A stretch of DNA of 42,170 nt. Origin: Betaproteobacteria bacterium. GTDB taxonomy: Bacteria > Pseudomonadota > Gammaproteobacteria > Burkholderiales > SG8-39. The position numbers were made by a program, and so were the translations under genes. Every line of letters begins with the position of its first letter. Position 1 is the stretch's first letter. Below, piece after piece: positions 16,707 to 26,725 of the stretch. The DNA is taken from contig VBCM01000083.1 of the NCBI GenBank assembly GCA_005883675.1, forward strand, positions 1 to 42,170, written 5' to 3'. The notes under the pieces are model-generated. The model was given only the letters and a program-made list of their open reading frames with translations, was not told the DNA's origin and searched no databases.

Positions 16707-18968
16707 ATGATCGCCCAGGAACTCGAAGTCAGTCTGCACATGGCGTTCGTGGAGGCCCGCCAGAAACGCCACGAGTTCATTACGGTCGAGCACCTGCTGC
16801 TCGCGCTGCTCGATAACCCCACCGCCGCCGAGGTGCTGCGCGCCTGCGGCGCAAACATGGACGAGCTGCGCAAGAACCTCACACAGCACATCGCCGAGCA
16901 GACGCCGCGCATCGCCGCCGACCGCGAGGTCGACACCCAGCCGACCCTCGGCTTCCAGCGCGTGATCCAGCGCGCGATCCTGCACGTGCAGTCCTCGGGC
17001 AAAAAGGAGGTGACCGGCGCCAACGTGCTGGTGGCCATCTTCGGCGAGAAGGACTCGCACGCGGTGTACTTCCTGCAGCAGCAGGGCATCGCGCGCCTCG
17101 ATGTCGTCAACTACATCTCGCACGGCATCACCAAGACGCCGCAGGCGCATCCGGGCAAGAGCGACCAGGACGCCGAGCAAGAGGGACAGGCGGAAACCTC
17201 GAACAGCCCGCTCGACAACTACACGCAGAACCTGAATGCGCTCGCGCTCGCCGGCAAGATCGACCCGCTGATCGGCCGCGACAAGGAGCTCGAGCGCGTG
17301 GTGCAGACGCTTTGCCGCCGGCGCAAGAACAATCCTCTGCTCGTGGGCGAAGCCGGCGTCGGCAAGACCGCCATCGCCGAGGGGCTCGCGCGCCGCATCG
17401 TCGAAGGCAACGTGCCCGACCTCCTCGCCAAGTGCACCGTGTACGCGCTCGACATGGGAGCGCTGCTCGCCGGCACCAAGTACCGCGGCGACTTCGAGCA
17501 GCGCCTGAAGGCGGTGCTGAAGCAGCTCGTCGACAACCCCAACGCCATCCTCTTCATCGACGAGATCCACACGGTCATCGGTGCCGGCGCGGCCTCGGGC
17601 GGTACGCTGGATGCATCGAACCTGCTGAAGCCCGTGCTCTCGACCGGGCAGTTGAAGTGCATCGGCGCGACGACCTACAACGAGTACCGGGGCGTGTTCG
17701 AGAAGGACCACGCGCTGTCGCGGCGCTTCCAGAAGATCGACGTGGTCGAGCCCTCGGTCGATGAGACGGTGGAGATCCTCAAAGGATTGAAAACCAGATT
17801 TGAGGCCCATCACAGCGTCAAGTACACCGCCAATGCGCTCACGACCGCGGCCGAGCTCTCCGCGCGCTATATCAACGACCGCCACCTGCCCGACAAGGCG
17901 ATCGACGTGATCGACGAGGCCGGTGCCGCGCAGCGCATCGCGCCCAAGGCGAAGCAGAAGCGCATCATCGGCAAGGCCGAGATCGAGGAGATCATCGCCA
18001 AGATCGCGCGCATCCCGCCGAGAAGCGTTTCGACCGACGACCGCAGCGCGCTCGCCAATCTCGACCGCGACTTGAAGGCGGTGGTGTTCGGCCAGGACAA
18101 GGCGATCGACGCGCTCGCCTCCGCCATCAAGATGGCGCGCTCGGGCCTTGGCAACCCGCAGAAACCGATCGGCAACTTCCTGTTCTCGGGCCCCACCGGC
18201 GTCGGCAAGACCGAGGTGGCGCGGCAGCTCGCCTACTGCATGGGCATCGAGCTTATCCGCTTCGACATGTCGGAGTACATGGAGCGCCACGCCGTCTCGC
18301 GCCTGATCGGCGCGCCACCGGGATACGTCGGCTTCGAGCAGGGCGGGCTCCTCACCGAGCAGATCACGAAGAAGCCCTACTCGGTGCTGCTGCTCGACGA
18401 GATCGAGAAGGCGCACCCCGACATCTTCAACGTGCTCTTGCAGGTGATGGACCACGGCACGCTGACGGACAACAACGGACGCAAGGCGGATTTCCGCAAC
18501 GTCTGCATCGTCATGACCACCAACGCCGGCGCCGAGTCGCTCGCGAAGACCCAGATGGGCTTCACGCCCTCCGTCAAGGCGGGTGACGAGATGGAGGCGA
18601 TCAAGAAGATGTTCACGCCGGAGTTCAGGAACCGGCTCGATGCGATCATCTCGTTCAGCGCGCTCGACGAGAAGACCATCATGCTGGTGGTCGAGAAGTT
18701 CCTCATGCAGCTCGACGAGCAGCTCGCGGAGAAGAAGGTCGAGGCGAGCTTCACCCAGGCGCTGAAGGAGCACCTCGCGAAGAAGGGCTTCGACCCGCTG
18801 ATGGGCGCGCGGCCGATGGCGCGGCTCATCCAGGACACGATCCGCCGAGCGCTTGCCGACGAGCTGCTCTTCGGACGCCTGCAGCACGGCGGCAAGGTCA
18901 CGATCGACATCGGCGAGGACGAGCAGCTCAAGCTCTCGTTCGAAGAGGAAGCTGCGCCCGTGAGCTGA
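16707..18968 (+). CDS. clpA: ATP-dependent Clp protease ATP-binding subunit ClpA
   Basis: 753 aa; Walker A GEAGVGKTAIAEGLA and GPTGVGKTEVARQLA; complete. Confidence 0.97.
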   Translation: MIAQELEVSLHMAFVEARQKRHEFITVEHLLLALLDNPTAAEVLRACGANMDELRKNLTQHIAEQTPRIAADREVDTQPTLGFQRVIQRAILHVQSSGKKEVTGANVLVAIFGEKDSHAVYFLQQQGIARLDVVNYISHGITKTPQAHPGKSDQDAEQEGQAETSNSPLDNYTQNLNALALAGKIDPLIGRDKELERVVQTLCRRRKNNPLLVGEAGVGKTAIAEGLARRIVEGNVPDLLAKCTVYALDMGALLAGTKYRGDFEQRLKAVLKQLVDNPNAILFIDEIHTVIGAGAASGGTLDASNLLKPVLSTGQLKCIGATTYNEYRGVFEKDHALSRRFQKIDVVEPSVDETVEILKGLKTRFEAHHSVKYTANALTTAAELSARYINDRHLPDKAIDVIDEAGAAQRIAPKAKQKRIIGKAEIEEIIAKIARIPPRSVSTDDRSALANLDRDLKAVVFGQDKAIDALASAIKMARSGLGNPQKPIGNFLFSGPTGVGKTEVARQLAYCMGIELIRFDMSEYMERHAVSRLIGAPPGYVGFEQGGLLTEQITKKPYSVLLLDEIEKAHPDIFNVLLQVMDHGTLTDNNGRKADFRNVCIVMTTNAGAESLAKTQMGFTPSVKAGDEMEAIKKMFTPEFRNRLDAIISFSALDEKTIMLVVEKFLMQLDEQLAEKKVEASFTQALKEHLAKKGFDPLMGARPMARLIQDTIRRALADELLFGRLQHGGKVTIDIGEDEQLKLSFEEEAAPVS

Positions 18969-18990
18969 GCGCGAGCCGCAGCTCCTGTGC

Positions 18991-19012
18991 AAGGCCGCCT
19001 GCGGGCGGCCTT
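18991..19012 (+). terminator. Intrinsic terminator after clpA
   Basis: AAGGCCGCC-TGC-GGGCGGCCTT followed by TGCTTTT. Confidence 0.85.
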
Positions 19013-19059
19013 TGCTTTTCGGGCGCCGGGCAGTACGCTTCGCCGCAGGGAGGAATCCC

Positions 19060-19359
19060 ATGAACGCAAGGCTCGTTGCCGCGGCGCTCGCTCTCGCGAC
19101 GGCCGTGGCGCACGCCCAGGAAAACCCCGTCGCCCGCGGCCTCGCCGCGACCTGCGCCAACTGTCACGGCACCGCGGGCGGCAGCGTCACGGCGGAGGTC
19201 GTCTCGCTCGCCGGCCTGCCGAAAGAGCACATCGTGTCGCAGATGAAGGCCTTCCGCGACGGCACGCGCCCCGCCACGGTGATGCAACAGCTCGCCAAGG
19301 GCTACAGCGACGCCCAGATCGAGCTCATCGCCGATTACTTCTCGCGGAGGCCGCGATGA
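19060..19359 (+). CDS. fccA: Single-heme c-type cytochrome, flavocytochrome c cytochrome-subunit-like
   Basis: Signal peptide; CANCHGT heme motif; ATGA overlap with the downstream FCSD gene. Confidence 0.8.
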   Translation: MNARLVAAALALATAVAHAQENPVARGLAATCANCHGTAGGSVTAEVVSLAGLPKEHIVSQMKAFRDGTRPATVMQQLAKGYSDAQIELIADYFSRRPR

Positions 19360-20536
19360 GGCGCCGCGACTTCCTGAAGCTCGCCGGCGCAGCCACGCTC
19401 GCCGGCTGCGCCGCACGTGGGGGTGCCGCCAAGGCGCGCGTGGTGGTTATCGGCGCGGGTTACGGCGGCGCCACGGCGGCGAAGTACGTCGCCATGTGGG
19501 ATCCCCGCATCGAAGTCACCATCGTCGAGCGCGGGGAGCAATTCGTCTCGTGCCCGATTTCGAATCTCGTGCTCGGCGGCAACCGGACGATGCAGGACAT
19601 CACGCGCGGCTACGACGGCTTGCGCCGACACGGCGTGCAGCTGGTGAAGGCGGAAGCGCTCGCTGTCGATAGCGCCAAGCGCACCGTTGCGTTGAGCAGC
19701 GGCGGCACGCTCGGCTATGACCGCCTGGTGCTCTCGCCGGGCATCGATTTTCTGTTCGGCGATATCGCCGGCTACCAGGGAGCGGAGCCGCGCGTACTGC
19801 ATGCCTGGAAGGCCGGCCCGCAAACCGTGGCGCTGCGACGCGAGCTCGAGGCGATGCCCGACGGCGGCGTCTACCTGCTCGCGATACCCGTCGCGCCCTA
19901 TCGCTGCCCGCCCGGGCCATATGAGCGCGCCTGCCAGGTCGCGAACTACTTCAAGCGCGCAAAGCCGCGCTCCACGGTGCTGGTACTCGACGCCAACCCG
20001 GACGTCACGTCGAAAGGCCCGCTATTCAAGCGCGCCTGGGAAGAGCTTTACCCCGGCATCATCCAATACCACCCCAATGCCAAGGTCATCGCCGTCGACG
20101 CGGCGGCGATGAGCGTGCGCACCGATTTCGAGGGGTCGTGACCAGCAATAACCGCTGGTGCGACGTCGATTGGCGCACCATGGAATCGAAAGCGGTCAAA
20201 GGAATTCACGTGCTCGGCGATGCCACGCTGTCGGCCGCGGGCATGCCGAAATCGGGGCACATTGCGAACGCGCACGCCAAGGTCTGTGCCGCAGCGCTCG
20301 TCGAGCTGCTGAACGGCCGGGAGCCGAATCCGAATCCGGTGATGAACAACACGTGCTACAGCTTCGTCTCGGACAAGGAGGCGATCCACGTCGCCTCGGT
20401 GCACCAGTACGATGCCGGCCAGGGCGCGATCATCCCGGTGAAGGGCGCGGGCGGCGTGTCGAGCACGCGCAGCGAGCTCGAAGGCGCCTACGCCTGGAGC
20501 TGGGCGCGAAATATCTGGGCGGATATGCTCGGCTAG
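19356..20536 (+). pseudogene. fccB: Flavocytochrome c sulfide dehydrogenase flavoprotein subunit, frameshifted with a missing block near 20138
   Basis: Tat-like MRRRDFLKLAGAATLAG...VVVIGAGYGGATAAKY...MSVRTDFEGS* in one frame; SNNRWCDVDWRTMESKAVKGIHVLGDATLSAAGMPKSGHIAN...[10 protein letters not shown] in another. Confidence 0.88.
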
Positions 20537-20979
20537 CGACCGGTCGAGCCGAAGCCGCCGGCGCCGCGCGTACTGGCGGCGAACTCCTCCACCACGTCGA
20601 ATTCCACCTGCACGACCGGCACCACGACGAGCTGCGCGATGCGATCGAGCGGCTGGATGGTGAAAGGCGCGGCTCCCCGGTTCCACGCCGAGATCATCAC
20701 CGGCCCCTGGTAATCGGAGTCGATCAGGCCGACGAGATTGCCGAGCACGATGCCGTGCTTCGAGCCCAGGCCCGAGCGCGGCAGGATGACCGCCGCGTGT
20801 CCGGCATCGCCGACATGGATGGCGATGCCCGAAGAGACGAGCTGACTTTCGCCCGGGCCGAGGGTGAGCGGCGCGTCGAGGCAGGCGCGCAGGTCGAGGC
20901 CCGCGGCACCGGCGCTCGCGTAATGCGGCAGCATGCCGCGGATCCTCTCGTCGAGGATGCGTACCTGCAGCTTCCTCAT
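20533..20979 (-). CDS. dut: Deoxyuridine 5'-triphosphate nucleotidohydrolase
   Basis: [46 protein letters not shown]-terminal [11 protein letters not shown]. Confidence 0.97.
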   Translation of the reverse strand: MRKLQVRILDERIRGMLPHYASAGAAGLDLRACLDAPLTLGPGESQLVSSGIAIHVGDAGHAAVILPRSGLGSKHGIVLGNLVGLIDSDYQGPVMISAWNRGAAPFTIQPLDRIAQLVVVPVVQVEFDVVEEFAASTRGAGGFGSTGR

Positions 20980-22169
20980 TTCGCGTGCGGCAGAACGGCG
21001 GCGATATGCGCCACCAGCTTGCGCGCGAGCTCGAGCTTCGGCCCGCGGCCGAGGTCATGCTCGCCGCGCTCATCAAAGAGCTTGATGGCGTTGTCGTCCG
21101 CGCCAAGGGCTTGCTGCGCAAGATTGGCCGCCAGCAGCGCAATGCCCTTCTGCGCGCGCTTCTGCGCGGCATTGCGCTCGAGGTCCTCGCTCTCGGCAGC
21201 GAAGCCGACGCAGAACGGCGCGTTCTTCATCCGTGCGACGTAGGCAAGGATGTCCGGGTTCTCGACGAGCTCGAGCGTCACCGCGCGCCCGTCCGCCTTC
21301 TTGATCTTGCGCGGCGACGGGTTCTTCACCTTGTAGTCGGCCACCGCAGCGACGGCGATGAACACATCGCTCGCCGGCACCGCTTCCTTGACCGCGGCGA
21401 ACATCTCGTCCGCCGTGCGCACGTCGATACGCGAGACGCCCGCCGGGGTGGGCAGCGCGACCGGGCCGCTGATCAGCGTGACCTCCGCGCCCGCCTCCTG
21501 CGCGGCGCGCGCTACCGCATAGCCCATCTTGCCGGAGCTCGTATTGGTGAGCACGCGCACCGGATCGACCGGTTCCTCGGTCGGGCCGGCAGTGACCAGC
21601 ACCCGCTTGCCGGCAAGCGCCCTGGGCGCAAGCAGCGCCTCGATCTCAGTGGCGATGTCGCGCGGCTCGAGCATCCGGCCCGGCCCGACTTCGCCGCAGG
21701 CCTGATCGCCCGCCGCCGGGCCGGCGATGGCTATGCCGTCGGCGCGCAGGCGCGCGACGTTGCGCTGCGTCGCCGCGTTCTGCCACATCTCGACGTTCAT
21801 CGCCGGCGCCACCAGCAACGGGCAGCGGCGCGCGAGGCAAAGGCTGGAAAGGAGATCGTCGGCGAGGCCGGTGGCGAGCTTGGCAATGAAATCGGCGCTC
21901 GCCGGCACGACGGCGACGAGATCGCGATCGCGGGAAAGCTCGATGTGGCCCATGGCATCGGCGACGCGCGCGTCCCAGAGATCGGTCCACACGGCCTGGC
22001 CCGACAGCGCCTGCATCGTCGTCGGCGTAATGAAGCGCGTGGCGGCTTCGGTCATGGCGACGCGCACATCCGCGCCGCGCGTCACCAGCAGGCGCGCGAG
22101 CTCGGCGGTCTTATAGGCCGCGATGCCGCCGGTAATGCCAAGGAGCAGTTTCTTGCCGGTCAACGCCAT
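20976..22169 (-). CDS. coaBC: Bifunctional phosphopantothenoylcysteine decarboxylase/phosphopantothenate-cysteine ligase
   Basis: [28 protein letters not shown]...[31 protein letters not shown]; adjacent dut. Confidence 0.96.
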   Translation of the reverse strand: MALTGKKLLLGITGGIAAYKTAELARLLVTRGADVRVAMTEAATRFITPTTMQALSGQAVWTDLWDARVADAMGHIELSRDRDLVAVVPASADFIAKLATGLADDLLSSLCLARRCPLLVAPAMNVEMWQNAATQRNVARLRADGIAIAGPAAGDQACGEVGPGRMLEPRDIATEIEALLAPRALAGKRVLVTAGPTEEPVDPVRVLTNTSSGKMGYAVARAAQEAGAEVTLISGPVALPTPAGVSRIDVRTADEMFAAVKEAVPASDVFIAVAAVADYKVKNPSPRKIKKADGRAVTLELVENPDILAYVARMKNAPFCVGFAAESEDLERNAAQKRAQKGIALLAANLAQQALGADDNAIKLFDERGEHDLGRGPKLELARKLVAHIAAVLPHAK

Positions 22170-22220
22170 GGCAGGGCACTCGTTTATGGATTCTAAGGGA
22201 TACGAGGAGAACGCCCCGCC

Positions 22221-22830
22221 ATGGGGATTTCGAGCTGGCCAGCGAGCGAGCGGCCGCGCGAGCGGTTGCTCGCCAAGGGTGCCGGCGCGCTCACCGACGC
22301 CGAACTGATCGCCGTGCTGCTGCGCACCGGGGTGCGCGGCAAGAGCGCAGTGGATCTCGCGCGCGAGCTGATCGAGCGCTTCAAAGGGGTGAAGGGCCTG
22401 CTCGCGCCCGCCGCCGATCTGCAGGCGATCAAGGGGCTTGGCAGTGCAAAGCGCGCGCAGCTCGAAGCGGCCATCGAGCTCGCCCGGCGCTCGATGCACG
22501 AGCACCTCGCCAGCCGCGCGGCGCTTACCTCGCCGACGGCGGTGCGTGACTATCTGCGCCTATCGCTCGCGACGCGCGAGCACGAGGTGTTCATGTGCAT
22601 CTGGCTCGATGCCCAGCATAAGGTGATCGCAGCCGAGGAGCCGTTCCGCGGCACGCTCACGCAAACGAGCGTCTATCCGCGCGAGATCGTCAAGGCGGCG
22701 CTGCCGCGCGGACGAGCTGCTGACGCGCGACCTCTCGAACGCGCTTGCCATGGTGGAAGTCAAGGTGCTCGACCATTTCGTCGTCGCCGGTGCCCACACG
22801 GTCTCGTTCGCGGAGCGCGGATTGCTCTAG
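22221..22830 (+). pseudogene. radC: RadC/JAB-domain protein, frameshifted with the JAMM motif block missing near 22703
   Basis: MGISSWPASERPRERLLAKGAGALTDAELIAVLLRTG...[10 protein letters not shown] then, in another frame, [39 protein letters not shown]. Confidence 0.88.
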
Positions 22831-22875
22831 AAACCCTGTATAATCCGCGCCTTTCGCGAATTCCGGAGCACCCCG

Positions 22876-23115
22876 ATGTCCCGCGTCTGCCAGGTCACCG
22901 GCAAAAAGCCGATGAAGGGCCACTTCGTCTCGCACGCCAACAACAAGACGATCCGTACGTTCCAGCCGAACCTGCATTACCGGCGCTTCTGGCTGGAGAG
23001 CGAGAACCGCTGGATACGGCTGCGCGTCTCGACCGCCGGGCTGCGGCGCATCGACAAGCTGGGCCTCGAGGCGGTGCTCGCCGAAATCAAGGCGCAATCA
23101 CGGCAAAAGGGCTGA
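22876..23115 (+). CDS. rpmB: 50S ribosomal protein bL28
   Basis: [46 protein letters not shown] upstream. Confidence 0.97.
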   Translation: MSRVCQVTGKKPMKGHFVSHANNKTIRTFQPNLHYRRFWLESENRWIRLRVSTAGLRRIDKLGLEAVLAEIKAQSRQKG

Positions 23116-23118
23116 GCC

Positions 23119-23274
23119 ATGCGTGAGAAGATCAAGCTCGAATCGTCGGCCGGCACCGGCCACTTCTACACCACGACCAAGAACAAGCGCACCACGCCGG
23201 ACAAGCTCGAGATCAAGAAGTACGACCCGAAGGCGCGCAAGCACGTCATCTACAAGGAAACCAAGCTGAAATGA
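23119..23274 (+). CDS. rpmG: 50S ribosomal protein bL33 (51 aa, below the ORF-track cutoff)
   Basis: [51 protein letters not shown]. Confidence 0.97.
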   Translation: MREKIKLESSAGTGHFYTTTKNKRTTPDKLEIKKYDPKARKHVIYKETKLK

Positions 23275-23305
23275 AAAAAAGCCCGCCGATCAAGGCGGGC
23301 TTTTT
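23275..23305 (+). terminator. Intrinsic terminator after rpmG
   Basis: AAAAAGCCCGCC-GATCAA-GGCGGGCTTTTT. Confidence 0.92.
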
Positions 23306-23312
23306 CGTTCGG

Positions 23313-23408
23313 CTAGCGCGGCGGGCCGCCGAAGGTGTACTGGGCGCCGATCAGGAATGAGTCCACGTCTTGCCGGTCGCCGCCGCCCGGCAGCCCACCG
23401 CCACGCAT
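23313..23408 (-). pseudogene. C-terminal remnant of an outer-membrane beta-barrel protein
   Basis: MRGGGLPGGGDRQDVDSFLIGAQYTFGGPPR*; last-strand-like FLIGAQYTF with no N-terminal barrel upstream. Confidence 0.5.
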
Positions 23409-23521
23409 CTTTTTGTCATCGCGGCATTACAGCCGCGGCGGAACGCAACCCGGGACGCGCGCCAACCCTCGGGGCATGCGCTTAAGCTGTAGAGAGAACT
23501 GCTAGGCGGGTGTCTTCGTTG

Positions 23522-24697
23522 CTACGCGATCGCGTACGAGCGCAGCCGCTCCGAGAACGCCACGAGCGGCGCGACGCCGCTCGCTTCGGCGCGACGGCAC
23601 CAGTCCTGCAACTGGCGCAGCAGCTGCTCCTTCGAGGCACTCGAGCGCTCCCACAGCGCCGCCAGTTCCTGGCGCATGGCGAGTGTGATCTCGAGGGCGC
23701 GCGATTTCTTCAGCGCCTCGGCGAGCTTGTGCGCCTCGGCACCGGCCGCGGCCTGGCCGCGCAACAGCGCACGCCGGAGCGACCCGAGTACCTCGGCATC
23801 GCGCGGCGACCAGCGCCGCAGGCGCGCGAGCTCATGCACATAGGTCTGCTTCACCGACTTGGCGTAGCGCGACAGCACGTCGTAACGGTGTGCAATCACC
23901 GCGTGCAGGGTGTCGAAATCGACCGCGCGCGGCTCCGCGAAGCGCGGTTTGGGCGCCACCTTCTTCACTGTGGCGAGGCCAAGCGCGCTCAGGATGCAGA
24001 TGTAGAGCCAGCCGATGTCGAACTCGTACCATTTCGAGGAGAGCTTCGCCGACGAGGCGAAGGCGTGGTGGTTGTTGTGCAGCTCCTCGCCGCCGATCAG
24101 GATGCCCCACGGCACGATGTTGGTGCTCGCATCGGCCACATCGTAGCTACGGTACCCGAAGTAATGCCCGACGCCGTTGATGACCCCGGCGGCCCAGAAC
24201 GGAATCCAAGCCATCTGCACGAGCCAGGCAAGCGCGCCGGGCACGAGGCCGAAGGCGCCGAGATCGACGGCCAGTAGGACGAATACGCCGAAAAACGACC
24301 ACGGTGTGTACAGATGCCGCTCAATCCAATCGTCCGGCGTGCCATGGCCGTAACGCTCGAGCGTCTCCTGGTTGTAGGACTCCTTCACATACAGGAACAC
24401 CCCTCCCCAGAGCACGCGATTGATGCCGTAAACCTGCGGGCTATGCGGATCCTCGGCGGTTTCGACTTTCGCGTGATGCTTGCGGTGAATCGCCGCCCAT
24501 TCCTTCGTCACCTGGCCGGTGGTGAGCCACAACCAGAAGCGGAAGAAGTGCGCGACGAGTGGGTGCAGCTCGAGCGCGCGGTGCGCCTGACAGCGGTGCA
24601 GATAGATCGTGACCGCGGCGATGGTGACGTGGGTCGTCGCCAGCGCAACGAGGGCGACCCCCCACCAGGGGAGATCAAACCAGCCGGAAAACATCAT
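23522..24697 (-). CDS. Acyl-CoA/fatty acid desaturase family protein
   Basis: Histidine boxes HRCQAHR, HRKHHA and ELHNNHHAFASSAKLS. Confidence 0.93.
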   Translation of the reverse strand: MMFSGWFDLPWWGVALVALATTHVTIAAVTIYLHRCQAHRALELHPLVAHFFRFWLWLTTGQVTKEWAAIHRKHHAKVETAEDPHSPQVYGINRVLWGGVFLYVKESYNQETLERYGHGTPDDWIERHLYTPWSFFGVFVLLAVDLGAFGLVPGALAWLVQMAWIPFWAAGVINGVGHYFGYRSYDVADASTNIVPWGILIGGEELHNNHHAFASSAKLSSKWYEFDIGWLYICILSALGLATVKKVAPKPRFAEPRAVDFDTLHAVIAHRYDVLSRYAKSVKQTYVHELARLRRWSPRDAEVLGSLRRALLRGQAAAGAEAHKLAEALKKSRALEITLAMRQELAALWERSSASKEQLLRQLQDWCRRAEASGVAPLVAFSERLRSYAIA

Positions 24698-24803
24698 GGA
24701 GTCGGAGAGCCTTTAATCGTAGTTATTCAGCGGCAGAGAGCATTGTACGCGAAGCCTCGCCGGCGAGGTAACGTGCCGTGCGCAAAGGGTTTTTGTCGGC
24801 CGT

Positions 24804-26057
24804 TCACGACGCTGCGAGACGCTCGAACGCGGCAGCGAAAAAGCCGTCGGTGCCATGAAGGTGTGGCGCTAGCCCAAGCCGCTCTCCGGTATCGAGCGCA
24901 ATGCGCTGTGCGCCCAATAAGTGGGCACAGGACACCGGCTTGAACCCGGCCTGCGCGGCCTGAAAATCGTCCGCTACTGCCTCATTTTCCTCGCGCAGGA
25001 TGCTGCACGTAGCGTACACCAGTCGTCCGCCGGGCTTCACCAACCGCGCGGCCGCCTCGAGGATGCGCCGCTGCTTTTGCACGAGCTCGGCGACAGCGGC
25101 GGGGCCGTGGCGCCACTTGAGGTCGGGATTGCGCCTCAGGGTACCGAAGCCGCTGCAGGGCGCGTCGACCAGCACGCGCTCCAGCTTGCCCGCGAGGCGC
25201 TTCGCGCGCGGATCGTTATCGCCGGCGAGCCCGATCGAGTGGATGTTGCTTACCTGCGCGCGCGCCGCGCGTGGGCCGAGCGCCGCAAGCCGCTTTGGCG
25301 ACACGTCCATCGCGTAGACGCGGCCGGAGCCGCGCATCAGCATGGCGAGCGCGAGGGTCTTGCCGCCGGCTCCAGCGCAGTAGTCGGCGACCATCTCGCC
25401 GCGGCGCGGCCCGAGCAGGAACGCGAGCAGCTGACTGCCCTCGTCCTGCACTTCGATCAGCCCGTCGCGAAAGAGCGCGTGGTGATTGATCGCCGGCTTC
25501 TCGGCGAGGCGCACGCCCGCAGGCGAGTAAGGCGTCGCGCTAGCCACGATGCCATCGCGCGCGAGGCGCGCGAGCACCTCCTCGCGGCTCGCGCGCGCGA
25601 GGTTAACGCGCAAGTCGAGCGGCGCCGGATTGAGCAGACCCTGCGCGAGCCGCATCGCCTCGGCGGGACCGCGGTCGTGCGCAAGACGCTGCCACAGCCA
25701 GTCGGGCAGATCGGCGCGCACCGCATCGGACCACGCGTCGGCGCGCGCGCTTCGCAGCCGCTCGAGCAGCTGGGGCTCAACCAGCTCGCCGAGCGCGCGG
25801 CCGGAAAAGCCGAGCACGCGCGCGAGCGCAGCCGCGAGTAGCGCTTGCGGGTCGGCGGAAGCCGCGGCCGCCTCGAGCGAACGACGGCGCCGCAGCACCG
25901 CGAAGCTCGCTTCGGCAACGAAGGCGCGCTCGCCCTGGCCGAGTTCGCGGTGGCTGCGGAAGTAGCGCGAGAGCACCTGATCTGCGGGCCCGGCAAAGCG
26001 CGATAGCTCGCGCAGCGCCGCCTCGGCATGGCGGATGAGGGAGGCGCTCAGCCTCAC
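24804..26057 (-). CDS. RsmB-type rRNA (cytosine-C5) methyltransferase
   Basis: VQDEGSQLLAFLLGPRRGEMVADYCAGAGGKTLALA, VDAPCSGFGTLRRNPDLKWR, YATCSILREENEAV. Confidence 0.92.
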   Translation of the reverse strand: MRLSASLIRHAEAALRELSRFAGPADQVLSRYFRSHRELGQGERAFVAEASFAVLRRRRSLEAAAASADPQALLAAALARVLGFSGRALGELVEPQLLERLRSARADAWSDAVRADLPDWLWQRLAHDRGPAEAMRLAQGLLNPAPLDLRVNLARASREEVLARLARDGIVASATPYSPAGVRLAEKPAINHHALFRDGLIEVQDEGSQLLAFLLGPRRGEMVADYCAGAGGKTLALAMLMRGSGRVYAMDVSPKRLAALGPRAARAQVSNIHSIGLAGDNDPRAKRLAGKLERVLVDAPCSGFGTLRRNPDLKWRHGPAAVAELVQKQRRILEAAARLVKPGGRLVYATCSILREENEAVADDFQAAQAGFKPVSCAHLLGAQRIALDTGERLGLAPHLHGTDGFFAAAFERLAAS

Positions 26058-26725
26058 CGCGAGATGCGCGTCACCACCTGCTCATAGCGCGTGCCGTCCT
26101 TCTCTACGATAAGCAGGCGTACCGGAATGAAGCCGCGTTCGGCGGCGAGCCAGAGCTCGGCCGTTTCACGCTGGTCGCTCTGGCGCGCGACCTTGACCGT
26201 GTCGAATTGTCCCACCGGAGTGTGCAAGCGCTCGCGACCGACGACCTTATAGATATGGCGCGAGAGCCCCTTGCCGTCGGCGATCGTGTAGCTCACCGAA
26301 TCGGCCTTTCCCGGCAAGAGCGAAAGCGCGAAGAGAAATGAGAGCCGGTCCTGTGCATTCGGCGGCAGCGGCTCACTCGCCTTGCTGCCCTTGTACTGCA
26401 TGGTGAGCGTTTTCGCGTTCCAGTCGAACCAGGCGCGCGCCGTGTCGCGGCCGGAGCGCTCGTCGAAGAACTCGCGCGGCCTGAGGCTCCCGTCGGCGAG
26501 GCTGCCCTGGCTCACGCGCCGCGCCGCGCCGAGCAGCGCATAGATGCCCTTGCCCTTCCAGGTCTCCGTGAGCTTGTAATTGCCCTGCGCGTACTCGAGC
26601 CGCTCGACCACCTCGGCCATCGGCGAGCCGTTGCGGCTCATGGTGAAGACGATCTCGACCTGGGGGGGCGGCTCGGCAGGCGCCGCCGCCGCGAGGCTAA
26701 TCGCGAGCCATGACCAGTTGCGCAT
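26054..26725 (-). CDS. DUF3108-family periplasmic protein
   Basis: Signal sequence; LEYAQGNYKLTETWKGKGIYALLGAARRVSQGSLADGSLRPREF; VGRERLHTPVGQFDTVKVARQS. Confidence 0.8.
   Translation of the reverse strand: MRNWSWLAISLAAAAPAEPPPQVEIVFTMSRNGSPMAEVVERLEYAQGNYKLTETWKGKGIYALLGAARRVSQGSLADGSLRPREFFDERSGRDTARAWFDWNAKTLTMQYKGSKASEPLPPNAQDRLSFLFALSLLPGKADSVSYTIADGKGLSRHIYKVVGRERLHTPVGQFDTVKVARQSDQRETAELWLAAERGFIPVRLLIVEKDGTRYEQVVTRISR

Noticed and set aside
16635-19160. 841-aa minus-strand ORF opposite clpS/clpA
   Set aside because: Antisense mirror ORF of a high-GC gene; Arg/His/Leu-rich translation with no recognisable domain, while clpA on the other strand is unambiguous.
24804-26057. Possible truncation of the NusB-like N-terminal domain in the RsmB-type methyltransferase
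   Set aside because: Length and motif order are consistent with the betaproteobacterial type; no break seen.
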